Shown: positions 28,117 to 37,707 of the stretch, piece after piece
How positions within the stretch are numbered: the stretch's first letter is position 1
Layout: each line of letters begins with the position of its first letter
Assembly: GCF_004216575.1 (NCBI RefSeq)
Contig: NZ_SGWW01000005.1
Location: 1 to 64,000 of the forward strand
Direction: 5' to 3'
DNA: 64,000 nt
DNA from: Microcella putealis
GTDB lineage: Bacteria > Actinomycetota > Actinomycetes > Actinomycetales > Microbacteriaceae
Made by a program: the position numbers and the translations under genes
Notes under the pieces: generated by a model
Database searches by the model: none
Told to the model about the DNA's origin: nothing
Seen by the model: only the letters and a program-made list of their open reading frames with translations

Positions 28117-28996
28117 GCTCAGCAAGGCGGTGCGGGGCGGGCAGATCGGCCACGTTGATGCCGACCATCGCCTCGCCCAGCCCGCGCGACGCATCCGCGA
28201 TCACGGCGGCGTCGGTGTAGGCAGCGGTTGCCCGGACGATCGCCTTCGCCCGCGCCTCCGGGTTGCCCGACTTGAAGACGCCCGAGCCGACGAAGACGCC
28301 GTCGGCACCGAGCTGCATCATCATGGCCGCGTCGGCGGGCGTCGCCACGCCACCGGCCGTGAACAGCACGACGGGGAGCTTCCCGGTCTCAGCGACCTCA
28401 CGCACCAGCTCATACGGAGCCTGCAGCTCTTTCGCCGCGACGTACAGCTCGTCCTTCGTGAGCGAGCGCAGGCGGTTGATCTCGCCCGTGATCGTGCGAA
28501 TGTGCTTGGTCGCCTCCGAGACGTCGCCGGTGCCGGCCTCGCCCTTCGAGCGAATCATGGCGGCACCCTCGGTGATGCGACGCAACGCCTCACCCAGGTT
28601 GGTGGCGCCGCAGACGAAAGGAACGGTGTAGTCCCATTTGTCGATGTGGTTGACGTAGTCGGCGGGGCTCAGCACCTCAGACTCGTCGATGTAGTCGACG
28701 CCGAGCGACTCGAGCACCTGCGCCTCGACGAAGTGACCGATGCGGGCCTTCGCCATGACGGGGATCGACACCTCCGCCATGATCTGCTCGATCAAATCGG
28801 GGTCGCTCATGCGGGCGACGCCGCCCTGGGCGCGGATGTCGGCGGGCACGCGCTCGAGGGCCATGACGGCAACGGCACCGGCGTCTTCCGCGATGCGGGC
28901 CTGCTCGGCGTTGACGACGTCCATGATGACGCCGCCCTTCAGCATTTCTGCCAGGCCGCGCTTCACTCGGCTGGAGCCGGTCTCGGACGTGCTCAT
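28106..28996 (-). CDS. pdxS: Pyridoxal 5'-phosphate synthase lyase subunit
   Basis: PdxS (296 residues) builds PLP from ribose 5-phosphate, glyceraldehyde 3-phosphate and ammonia in a dodecameric barrel enzyme. Core motifs are [40 protein letters not shown] and [20 protein letters not shown], with the catalytic lysines in KGGV and further on in the barrel ([20 protein letters not shown]). It is the first gene of pdxST. It diverges from the MocR-type regulator at 29119, with a palindrome between them. Confidence 0.96.
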   Translation of the reverse strand: MSTSETGSSRVKRGLAEMLKGGVIMDVVNAEQARIAEDAGAVAVMALERVPADIRAQGGVARMSDPDLIEQIMAEVSIPVMAKARIGHFVEAQVLESLGVDYIDESEVLSPADYVNHIDKWDYTVPFVCGATNLGEALRRITEGAAMIRSKGEAGTGDVSEATKHIRTITGEINRLRSLTKDELYVAAKELQAPYELVREVAETGKLPVVLFTAGGVATPADAAMMMQLGADGVFVGSGVFKSGNPEARAKAIVRATAAYTDAAVIADASRGLGEAMVGINVADLPAPHRLAERGW

Positions 28997-29055
28997 GAGG
29001 GGGTCCCTTCGACGGAGGATGCGCGCTGCGCATGGGTGCTGTGATCAAGATGATG

Positions 29056-29069
29056 TTGACCTAGGCCAA
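29056..29069. promoter_or_regulatory. Near-palindrome in the pdxS–pdxR divergent promoter region
   Basis: TTGACCTAGGCCAA is a 14-base palindrome apart from one A/C pair. It lies 60–73 bases upstream of pdxS and 50–63 upstream of the MocR-type regulator, so a single site could serve both promoters. On the minus strand it contains TGGCCTA, close to the TGG-W-CTA core that I recall for Corynebacterium glutamicum PdxR. The assignment as a PdxR site is inferred from position and that resemblance. Confidence 0.5.
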
Positions 29070-29118
29070 AAGATAGCATGGGGGAAACGCCGCTTCCTGA
29101 CCCGCAACGGATGACGAA

Positions 29119-30459
29119 ATGACCCTTCCGATCACCGGCCGTTCTGCCGCCGAGATCGCCGCCAGCGTGCGCGCCCTCATCGAGCGCGGCGAGCTGACAC
29201 CGGGCGACGCCCTGCCTCCTGTGCGCCAGCTCGCCGATTCTCTCAGCGTCAACCGCAACACCGCGGTGTCGGCGTATCGGCAGCTCACCCAGGCGGGCAT
29301 GGTCGTCACGCGCGGTCGCGGGGGCACCCGCGTTGCCGACCGCTCCCCCGTGGCGCAGGAAGGCTTTGCGGCCGAGAGCGTGCTGCGTGACGTCGCGACC
29401 GGTAACCCGGACCCCGAGCACATCCCGAATCCCTCGCGCGCGCTCGCCGGGGTCGCTGGCCGACCCGTGCTCTACGGCGAGCCGGTCATCGACCGCGAGC
29501 TCGAATCGTGGGCGAGCGGGTGGATGCGCGCTGACCTCGCCCCTGCGGAGGTGCGGCTCACGATCACCAGCGGCGCCGCGGATGCGGTCGATCGCCTCCT
29601 TGCGCAGGCTCTCGTTCGCGACGACGCCGTCGCGCTCGAAGACCCGTGCTTCTTGACCACGATTCACACGGTGCGCGTGGGCGGCTATCGCCCCGTCCCG
29701 GTCCCCGTCGACGACGAGGGCATGACCGTGGCGGGCCTTCGCGCCGCACTCGAGCAGGGCGTTCGCGCGGTCATCTGCACGCCGCGCGCGCAGAACCCGA
29801 CGGGCGCGAGCCTCGGCGAGCAGCGCGCATCCGAACTGCGGGAGGTGCTCGCCGAGTACCCCTACGTGCTCGTCATCGAGGACGATCACTTCTCGATGCT
29901 GTCGCGCACGCCGTTCCGCTCGGTCATCGGGCCTGAGCACAAGCGCTGGGCGCTCGTGCGTTCGGTCTCGAAGTTTCTCGGGCCCGACATGTGCCTCGCC
30001 GTCGCTGCCTCCGACCCCGACACTGCCGAGCGCCTCGCCATGCGCCTCACCCCCGGTACCACGTGGGTCAGCCACCTGCTGCAGCGCCTCGCGCTCTCGC
30101 TGCTCACCGACGAGAGCGTCGCCGCCGACATCGCGAACGCCGCCCAGCACTATGCGGAACGCAATGGCGCGTTTGCCGCGCGGTTGAGCGCGCTCGGCGT
30201 TCCCGCGACGGCGGGCGACGGCCTGAACCTGTGGGTGGCGCTGCCGGTTCCCGCACGCGACGTCTCCGAGCAGCTCATGCGACGCGGCTGGCTCGCTCGC
30301 ACGGGCGACGAGTTTTCGCTGGGCGCCGTGCCCACCGACCACCGCCTTCGCCTGACCGTGCACGACCTCTCTGAGCTCGACGCCGATCGACTCGCGGCCG
30401 ATATCGCCGCCGCCGTGCGCGCCGCGGGCGGGCGCCTCGTGCCGGCCGAGGTGAAATGA
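29119..30459 (+). CDS. pdxR: MocR-type (GntR/aminotransferase) regulator, likely activator of pdxST
   Basis: This 446-residue chimeric regulator joins an N-terminal GntR winged helix (about residues 1–75, PPVRQLADSLSVNRNTAVSA) to a fold-type I aminotransferase domain. The PLP-binding features remain: TPRAQNPTGASLGEQ, the Asp in VIEDDHFSML, and the Schiff-base Lys in RSVSKFLGPDMCLAV. Such proteins sense PLP rather than catalyse transamination. Divergence from pdxST and a downstream pyridoxal kinase gene eight bases away make a PdxR role very likely, though unproven. Confidence 0.85.
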   Translation: MTLPITGRSAAEIAASVRALIERGELTPGDALPPVRQLADSLSVNRNTAVSAYRQLTQAGMVVTRGRGGTRVADRSPVAQEGFAAESVLRDVATGNPDPEHIPNPSRALAGVAGRPVLYGEPVIDRELESWASGWMRADLAPAEVRLTITSGAADAVDRLLAQALVRDDAVALEDPCFLTTIHTVRVGGYRPVPVPVDDEGMTVAGLRAALEQGVRAVICTPRAQNPTGASLGEQRASELREVLAEYPYVLVIEDDHFSMLSRTPFRSVIGPEHKRWALVRSVSKFLGPDMCLAVAASDPDTAERLAMRLTPGTTWVSHLLQRLALSLLTDESVAADIANAAQHYAERNGAFAARLSALGVPATAGDGLNLWVALPVPARDVSEQLMRRGWLARTGDEFSLGAVPTDHRLRLTVHDLSELDADRLAADIAAAVRAAGGRLVPAEVK

Positions 30460-30466
30460 TCGACGC

Positions 30467-31318
30467 ATGAAGGTGCTCTCGATTCAGTCCGCCGTCGCCT
30501 ACGGACACGTCGGCAATTCGGCCGCCGTCTTCCCGCTGCAGCGCATTGGCGTTGAGGTGATGCCGGTCTACACCGTGAACTTTTCGAACCACACCGGGTA
30601 CGGCGCGTGGCGCGGTCCGCTCATCAGCCCTGACGACGTGCGCGAAGTCATCACCGGTATCGAGGAACGCGGCGCATTCCCCCAGATCGACGTGATCCTG
30701 TCGGGCTACCAGGGCTCAGAGGGCATCGCCGACGTGATTCTGGATGCGGTGGCCCGCATCACGGAGGCGAACCCCTCCGCGATCTACGCCTGCGACCCCG
30801 TCATGGGCAACGCGAAGAGCGGCTGCTTTGTGGCGCCGGCGATTCCGGTGCTGCTGCGCGAGCGTGTTGTTCCGGCCGCCGACATCATCACGCCGAACCA
30901 GTTCGAGCTGGGGTATCTGACGAACACCGATCCGGACACGCTCGAGTCGACGCTCGCCTCGGTGGACCTCGCACGCGCCATGGGGCCGTCTACTGTGCTC
31001 GTCACCAGCGTCGAGCGCCCCGACCGCGAGGACGGCACGCTCGAGATGCTGGTCGCCGATGATCACGGTGCCTGGATCGTCACGACCCCGCAGCTGCCCA
31101 TGAAGGCAAACGGCTCGGGTGACGTGACCGCGGCCCTCTTCACCGCGCACTACCGGCGCACGGGTGACGCCGCCGATGCACTCGCGCGCACCGCCTCGAG
31201 CGTCTTCGACCTGCTGAGCAACACCCTCGAGTCGGGGGAACGCGAACTGCAGCTCGTCGAGTCGCAGGAGGCGTATGCCCACCCGCGCATGCAGTTCACG
31301 GTGCGTCAGCTGCGCTAA
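30467..31318 (+). CDS. pdxY: Pyridoxal kinase
   Basis: This 283-residue ribokinase-fold enzyme salvages pyridoxal to PLP with ATP. The N-terminus MKVLSIQSAVAYGHVGNSAA and the VNFSNHTGYGAWRG stretch are diagnostic. DIITPNQFELGYLT and the GSGDVTAALFTAHYRRTGD anion-hole/catalytic Asp region are intact. It follows the MocR-type gene with an eight-base gap and so is probably co-transcribed. The cell thus has both de novo and salvage routes to PLP next to each other. Confidence 0.94.
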   Translation: MKVLSIQSAVAYGHVGNSAAVFPLQRIGVEVMPVYTVNFSNHTGYGAWRGPLISPDDVREVITGIEERGAFPQIDVILSGYQGSEGIADVILDAVARITEANPSAIYACDPVMGNAKSGCFVAPAIPVLLRERVVPAADIITPNQFELGYLTNTDPDTLESTLASVDLARAMGPSTVLVTSVERPDREDGTLEMLVADDHGAWIVTTPQLPMKANGSGDVTAALFTAHYRRTGDAADALARTASSVFDLLSNTLESGERELQLVESQEAYAHPRMQFTVRQLR

Positions 31319-31336
31319 CGCCGACGCGCCGTCCCG

Positions 31337-31903
31337 CTAGAGCGCGGCGGGCCAGGCCGCAGCAAGCTCGTCGCGCACCTCACCGAGCAGGCGCGGCACG
31401 GCCTTCGTGCGGGCCACGATGGGGAAGAAGTTCGCGTCTTGTGCCCAACGCGGCACGATGTGCTGGTGCAGGTGCCCGGCGATGCCGGCCCCCGCCACCG
31501 CACCCTGGTTCATGCCGATGTTGAAGCCATCGCAGCGACTGGTGTCGCGCAGCACCCGCATGGCCGTCTGCGTGAGGCTCGCCATCTCGGCGACCTCCTC
31601 GTCGCTCGCCTCGTCGTACGTCGCCACGTGGCGGTACGGGCAGACCAGCAGGTGGCCGCTGTTGTACGGGTAGAGGTTGAGCAAGACGTAGGCGTGCACG
31701 CCGCGCGCGACGACCAGCCCCGTCGCGTCATCGAGTCCGGGGGCCCGACAAAACGGGCAGCCGGAGCGCTCCCCCGAGCGGTCCTCGTCGTCGATGTACA
31801 CCATTCGATGCGGCGTCCAGAGCCGCTCGAACGCGTCGGGAACGCCCGCGAAGTCGGCCGCGCGTTCGGTCCCGAAACCTGAGTCGGGGGCGTCGTCGCG
31901 CAT
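31337..31903 (-). CDS. HIT domain protein (Ap4A phosphorylase-like)
   Basis: This 188-residue nucleotide hydrolase or transferase has the histidine triad HLHQHIVPRW near residue 140. It also has two Cys in GCPFCRAP that may bind zinc, and the nucleotide-site sequence VLLNLYPYNSGHLLVCPYRH. Related actinobacterial proteins phosphorolyse Ap4A; the substrate here is not proven. I chose the ATG at 31903 (MRDDAPDSGFG), six bases after the thrS stop. It converges on pdxY. Confidence 0.88.
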   Translation of the reverse strand: MRDDAPDSGFGTERAADFAGVPDAFERLWTPHRMVYIDDEDRSGERSGCPFCRAPGLDDATGLVVARGVHAYVLLNLYPYNSGHLLVCPYRHVATYDEASDEEVAEMASLTQTAMRVLRDTSRCDGFNIGMNQGAVAGAGIAGHLHQHIVPRWAQDANFFPIVARTKAVPRLLGEVRDELAAAWPAAL

Positions 31904-31908
31904 CCGAA

Positions 31909-33924
<2,016 letters not shown>

Positions 33925-34028
33925 GGCGGACCTTTCGACGGCGGGCAGAACGGCCTCAATGCTATCGGCGCAGCGCTGGGGTCTTGGCGCGTCACCGAGC
34001 CCCGGCGGCGGAGGTCAGACGGACAGGG

Positions 34029-35240
34029 TCAGGCCGCGCCCGTCGCGAACTCAACGAGCGCTCGGGCGACCGCGAGCATCCATTCGACGACGATGGGCCG
34101 ATCGAGCGCGATCAGCCACCCGAGCGCGAGCTGCACGACGGCAACCGCAGTGAGCAGGCCGTTCTGCAGCGGCGTGCGACCGGCGGGCAGAAGGGTAATC
34201 GCGAGCAGGGTGGTGAGCAGGTGCGTCGTTCCCGCGGCGCCCGCCGAGACGAGACCCGCGAGGAAGCCGAGGTGAATCAGCGCGAAGGCCGCGAGTGCGA
34301 CAGCGGCAGCCGGCACGCGCCGGGTGATGATCGCGATCACGATGGCGACGAGCACGGGGCCGGCGATCAGGACCGCCGACGCGGGTGACTGGGAGTAGAT
34401 CGCCTCGAGTAGCGCGAGCCGTTCGGGCACGCGGTCGAGCCCCGCGTCGATGCTGACCGGCCACAGCACGCGGAAAAACGCGAGATTCAAGAGCATGACG
34501 GTCGCGAGAGTTCCGAGCGCCGGGAACGCGAGTACGAGGCTGTTCGCCGCGCGGAGCCCGCGCGTTGTCCAGCGCCCGGAGCGCAGGAAGGGAGCGGCGA
34601 TGAGCGCGACCAGCAGCAGGAGGATCCCCGATGGATCGCTGAGTGCCGACGCGGCGAACAGGAGCCCGGCGCGGAAGCCGCTGCCGGTGTTGCCCCAGGT
34701 GACGAAGCGCTGAATGTCGGCAAGGGCGAGGCCGAAGAACGTGAGGGCGAGAAACGCCGCCAGGTTTTCTTGCGCGAGGTAGAAGAACAGGGGCGTCGCC
34801 GCGAGGGCAAGCATCAAAGCGGTACCGAATGGAATCGACACGGCCCGTTGCGCGAGGATCTGGATGACCGCTTGCAGCAGGAAGCCTGCGGCGATGACCC
34901 CGGCAAGGGCGAGCCCCGATGCCCCGAGCGGCTCGACGATGACCGCGATGAGCGTCGACACGTGCGGGTAGAGCTGCGAGAGCCACAGCGAGTCGGCGCG
35001 TGTGAACTCGAGTTCCGCGATGCGGGCGAGCAACAGCGCGTTGGGCGTCTCGGCCGTCAGCGAACCGGGAACGCCGAGGGCGACGACCGCGACGCCGGGC
35101 GCCATGAACAGCAGGCGCAGCATCCAGCGCCGCCAGGCGGCGCGCGGAAAGGGCAGCGACCGGCGCAACTGCTCGTCACGGCGAGCGCGTTCGCGGCGCG
35201 AAATCACGGCCGCGCGCGTGGTGGCCGTCTGCTCAGCCAT
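34029..35240 (-). CDS. Polytopic membrane protein encoded with a GT2 glycosyltransferase
   Basis: No family is recognised with certainty. The 403-residue protein has a charged N-terminus (about 45 residues), then about ten hydrophobic helices. An early extracytoplasmic loop contains RADSLWLSQLYPHVSTLIAV, which has the look of a GT-C or polysaccharide-export membrane protein. I chose the ATG at 35240, with an AGGA site six bases upstream. It overlaps the glycosyltransferase stop by eight bases, so the two products probably work together. A GT-C or polymerase/flippase-like role is speculative. Confidence 0.65.
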   Translation of the reverse strand: MAEQTATTRAAVISRRERARRDEQLRRSLPFPRAAWRRWMLRLLFMAPGVAVVALGVPGSLTAETPNALLLARIAELEFTRADSLWLSQLYPHVSTLIAVIVEPLGASGLALAGVIAAGFLLQAVIQILAQRAVSIPFGTALMLALAATPLFFYLAQENLAAFLALTFFGLALADIQRFVTWGNTGSGFRAGLLFAASALSDPSGILLLLVALIAAPFLRSGRWTTRGLRAANSLVLAFPALGTLATVMLLNLAFFRVLWPVSIDAGLDRVPERLALLEAIYSQSPASAVLIAGPVLVAIVIAIITRRVPAAAVALAAFALIHLGFLAGLVSAGAAGTTHLLTTLLAITLLPAGRTPLQNGLLTAVAVVQLALGWLIALDRPIVVEWMLAVARALVEFATGAA

Positions 35241-37122
35241 GCGCATCCTGGGTCGTGAGACCGTGCTCGGTCTTCTCCCAGTAGTGCGGCTTCGTGATGA
35301 GCTGCCAGAGCCCCTTGTACGACGCCCAGGAATGCAGGAGCCAGTAGATCGGGTTCAGCAACGCCCAGAGCACAAGGTGAAAGGCGCCGCGCTTGTACGG
35401 CCCCATCATTGACAGGTAGATCATCACCATGTTGCCGATGACGAAGTTCAGCAGCGTGAGCCACAGAACCCAGACGGGGAAGAATGGCTCGACAATCTCC
35501 CGGGGCAACAGCAGAGTCACCGCCGTCAGCAGGTAGGCCGGGATCACGCCGAGGAAGGTTAGCGGCGTGCCCGCGATTAAGAGGACGAAACTCGAGAAGC
35601 GCTTCCAGCCCACCTCGCGGATAAGGGCGATCGGCTGGCGAGCGTGCACGAGGCTCGTCTGCATGTAGCCCTTGATCCAGCGCGAGCGCTGGCGGATGAA
35701 GTTCGGGATGGAGGTGTTGGCCTCCTCCATCGTCGTCGAGTTGATGACGCCGACGCGGTAGCCGAGCGCGCTCGCGCGGATACCGAGGTCGGCATCCTCC
35801 GTCACGTTGTACGGGTCCCAGCCGCCGAGCTCGAGCAGCGCCGAGGTGCGGAAGTGGTTCGACGTGCCCCCAAGCGGAATCGGCAGGTCGGCGACGTCGA
35901 GGCCCGCGAGCATGTAGTCGAACCAGTAGCTGTACTCGAGCGTGAACATGCGGGTAAGCACGTTCTCGGTGTCGTTGAAGTAATTGAGGGCCGCCTGCAC
36001 GCAGACGGTCTCCTCGCCGCCGCGCTCGAAGGCGACAACGGCCTTCTTCAGCTGGTCGGGGTCGGGGGTGTCTTCGGCGTCGTAGATGACGAGGTAGTCA
36101 CCGGTCGCGAAGTACAGGCCGACGTTGCACGCCCGCGGCTTCGTCTGCGGCTGACCCTTCGGAATTGTGACGATCCGAAAGTGCGGGGGCGGCGAGGAGG
36201 CGAGCACCGCATCCCGGGTTTCGTCGTCTTCCTCCTCGATGAGAATTAGCACCTCGAGCTTCTCAGTCGGGTAGTCGAGACCGCCGAGGTTCTTGATGAG
36301 CTGAGCGACGATGTTCGCCTCGCGGAAGACGGGAACGAGCACCGTGTACCGCGGCAGTTCGCGGTCGGCCAGGGCGGCGACCTCCGCCTTTGAGACGCGT
36401 TCGACGACGTCGTAGCGCGCGCCGATCATGGCGACAATGAACTTGAAGCTCGTGCCGGCGAGAAACACGAGGCTCACGAGCGTGAGCAGCGCGATCACCG
36501 TCTGCACCGGCCAGATCACCGCGAACACGGCGATGACGAGCGCCGCGACGGCGGCAGCCACCTTCTGGCCGCGACTGAACGTGATGCGGGCCGACATGGC
36601 GGGGTTCTGGCGCCAGAGCTCGTTGGCCGCCGAGTCGGCAATCTCGGAGCGGAAGAGGCGCAGACACGCGTTCTTGATGTTCCAGGAAGTCGTCGCGACA
36701 AAGCGGGGCTCCGCCCCGATCGCCGAGCGGATGCGCGCGGCGCGTTCCGCGGACGGCTCACGCGCCGTCGCCACGAACACGCGCCCATCGTCGCCCCGCT
36801 TGATGGGGAGCCAGTTCTCGGCGAGGAATCGCTGACCCGCGTCGTCTTGCCCGCGCACGAGCGTGTCGTCGAATTTGACCGCGTCGAGGTCGATCGGGAG
36901 GACGCCCCAGGCTTCGGCCTCCGCAATGAGCAGCGACTCGCTGTCGAGCAGGCCCTCGCTGATCAGCACCTGGTCGAACGAGGCACCGGTGCGCTGCTCG
37001 ACCTCGCGCGCGAAGCGCAGGGCGTCGGGGGTGACGAGGTTCGAGCGCAGCAGCAGTTGCGCGAACGCGTCGTTGTCGGCCGGATCGACGTACGGCGCGG
37101 CGAGCGTCTCCCCCATGGACAT
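35233..37122 (-). CDS. Family 2 glycosyltransferase with N-terminal MshEN-like domain
   Basis: This 629-residue membrane glycosyltransferase probably builds an exopolysaccharide. Residues about 20–75 hold two similar units (LLRSNLVTPDALRFAREVEQ and LISEGLLDSESLLIAEAEAW) resembling the MshEN domain, known in other proteins to bind c-di-GMP. Two transmembrane helices (about 187–232) precede the GT-A domain, with YDAEDTPDPDQLKKA, TEDADLGIRASALGYRVGV and the Q/RxxRW motif RQRSRWIKGY. Four further hydrophobic segments close the protein. Domain order resembles NfrB/XagB-type enzymes. A polytopic partner gene overlaps its end. Sugar and product are unknown. Confidence 0.85.
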   Translation of the reverse strand: MSMGETLAAPYVDPADNDAFAQLLLRSNLVTPDALRFAREVEQRTGASFDQVLISEGLLDSESLLIAEAEAWGVLPIDLDAVKFDDTLVRGQDDAGQRFLAENWLPIKRGDDGRVFVATAREPSAERAARIRSAIGAEPRFVATTSWNIKNACLRLFRSEIADSAANELWRQNPAMSARITFSRGQKVAAAVAALVIAVFAVIWPVQTVIALLTLVSLVFLAGTSFKFIVAMIGARYDVVERVSKAEVAALADRELPRYTVLVPVFREANIVAQLIKNLGGLDYPTEKLEVLILIEEEDDETRDAVLASSPPPHFRIVTIPKGQPQTKPRACNVGLYFATGDYLVIYDAEDTPDPDQLKKAVVAFERGGEETVCVQAALNYFNDTENVLTRMFTLEYSYWFDYMLAGLDVADLPIPLGGTSNHFRTSALLELGGWDPYNVTEDADLGIRASALGYRVGVINSTTMEEANTSIPNFIRQRSRWIKGYMQTSLVHARQPIALIREVGWKRFSSFVLLIAGTPLTFLGVIPAYLLTAVTLLLPREIVEPFFPVWVLWLTLLNFVIGNMVMIYLSMMGPYKRGAFHLVLWALLNPIYWLLHSWASYKGLWQLITKPHYWEKTEHGLTTQDAHG

Positions 37123-37159
37123 GCTGCGAGCGTATCGGCGTTTGTGGCCCGAAACGGCG

Positions 37160-37183
37160 AAACCCCCGCCGTGGCGGGGGTTT
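37160..37183 (-). terminator. Terminator after the Gly–Cys–Val tRNA genes
   Basis: CCCCCGCC and GGCGGGGG (37163–37170, 37173–37180) form a tight GC hairpin with flanking A and T triplets that extend the stem. Read on the minus strand it ends in a TTT and lies 16 bases past the encoded CCA of tRNA-Val. It also lies just upstream of the glycosyltransferase start, so tRNA read-through into that gene should be low. Confidence 0.85.
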
Positions 37184-37198
37184 GCTGGGGCCGAACTG

Positions 37199-37273
37199 TG
37201 GTGGGCGATACTGGGATCGAACCAGTGACCTCTTCCGTGTCAGGGAAGCGCGCTACCGCTGCGCCAATCGCCC
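37199..37273 (-). tRNA. tRNA-Val (anticodon GAC)
   Basis: The cloverleaf is complete: acceptor GGGCGAT/ATCGCCC, D arm, anticodon arm CTTCC-CTGACAC-GGAAG with anticodon GAC (codons GTC/GTT), and T arm with GGTTCGATCCC. Discriminator A is followed by an encoded CCA (37199–37201). It is the last of three minus-strand tRNA genes. Confidence 0.95.
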
Positions 37274-37320
37274 GCTAGTGCGGTGGAGTTTCTCCGCGGT
37301 AAAACTTGTCTGGCAGTGTG

Positions 37321-37391
37321 AGGTGGCGACGGGATTCGAACCCGTGTGCACGGCTTTGCAGGCCGCTGCCTCGCCTCTCGGCCACGCCACC
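37321..37391 (-). tRNA. tRNA-Cys (anticodon GCA)
   Basis: The acceptor stem is GGTGGCG/CGCCACC with discriminator U. The anticodon loop CTGCAAA gives anticodon GCA, and the T arm has GGTTCGAATCC. The 3' CCA is not encoded (CAC follows). It is the middle gene of the Gly–Cys–Val cluster. Confidence 0.95.
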
Positions 37392-37426
37392 GTGGGCGGT
37401 GCCCCACTACCGAGAGGCCCCACTCG

Positions 37427-37498
37427 AGCGGATGACGAGATTCGAACTCGCGACCCTCACCTTGGCAAGGTGATGCGCTACCACTGCGCCACATCCGC
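37427..37498 (-). tRNA. tRNA-Gly (anticodon GCC)
   Basis: The acceptor stem is GCGGATG/CATCCGC with discriminator U. The anticodon arm TCACC-TTGCCAA-GGTGA gives anticodon GCC, and the T arm has AGTTCGAATCT. CCA is not encoded. It is the first gene of the minus-strand cluster; the promoter should lie between it and the opposing tRNA-Val gene. Confidence 0.95.
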
Positions 37499-37630
37499 GT
37501 GCCCGCCGGTCTCCCGTTGGGCGTGAGATGACTCTAGCGAATCGATCGGCGATGCGCCAAACCGGCGAGGCCGGGCGTGTCCCACCGGGCGCGCTGGCGG
37601 GGCGTCGAGTTGTGGCAAGATGGTCGTCGC

Positions 37631-37706
37631 GGGCGATTGGCGCAGTTGGTAGCGCGCTTCCTTCACACGGAAGAGGTCATCAGTTCGAGTCTGGTATCGC
37701 CCACCA
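37631..37706 (+). tRNA. tRNA-Val (anticodon CAC)
   Basis: The cloverleaf has acceptor GGGCGAT/ATCGCCC and anticodon arm CTTCC-TTCACAC-GGAAG with anticodon CAC (codon GTG). The T arm has AGTTCGAGTCT, and CCA is encoded at 37704–37706. It shares the acceptor, most of the D arm and the anticodon stem with the opposing tRNA-Val (GAC) gene, so the two probably arose by duplication. Confidence 0.95.
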
Positions 37707-37707
37707 C

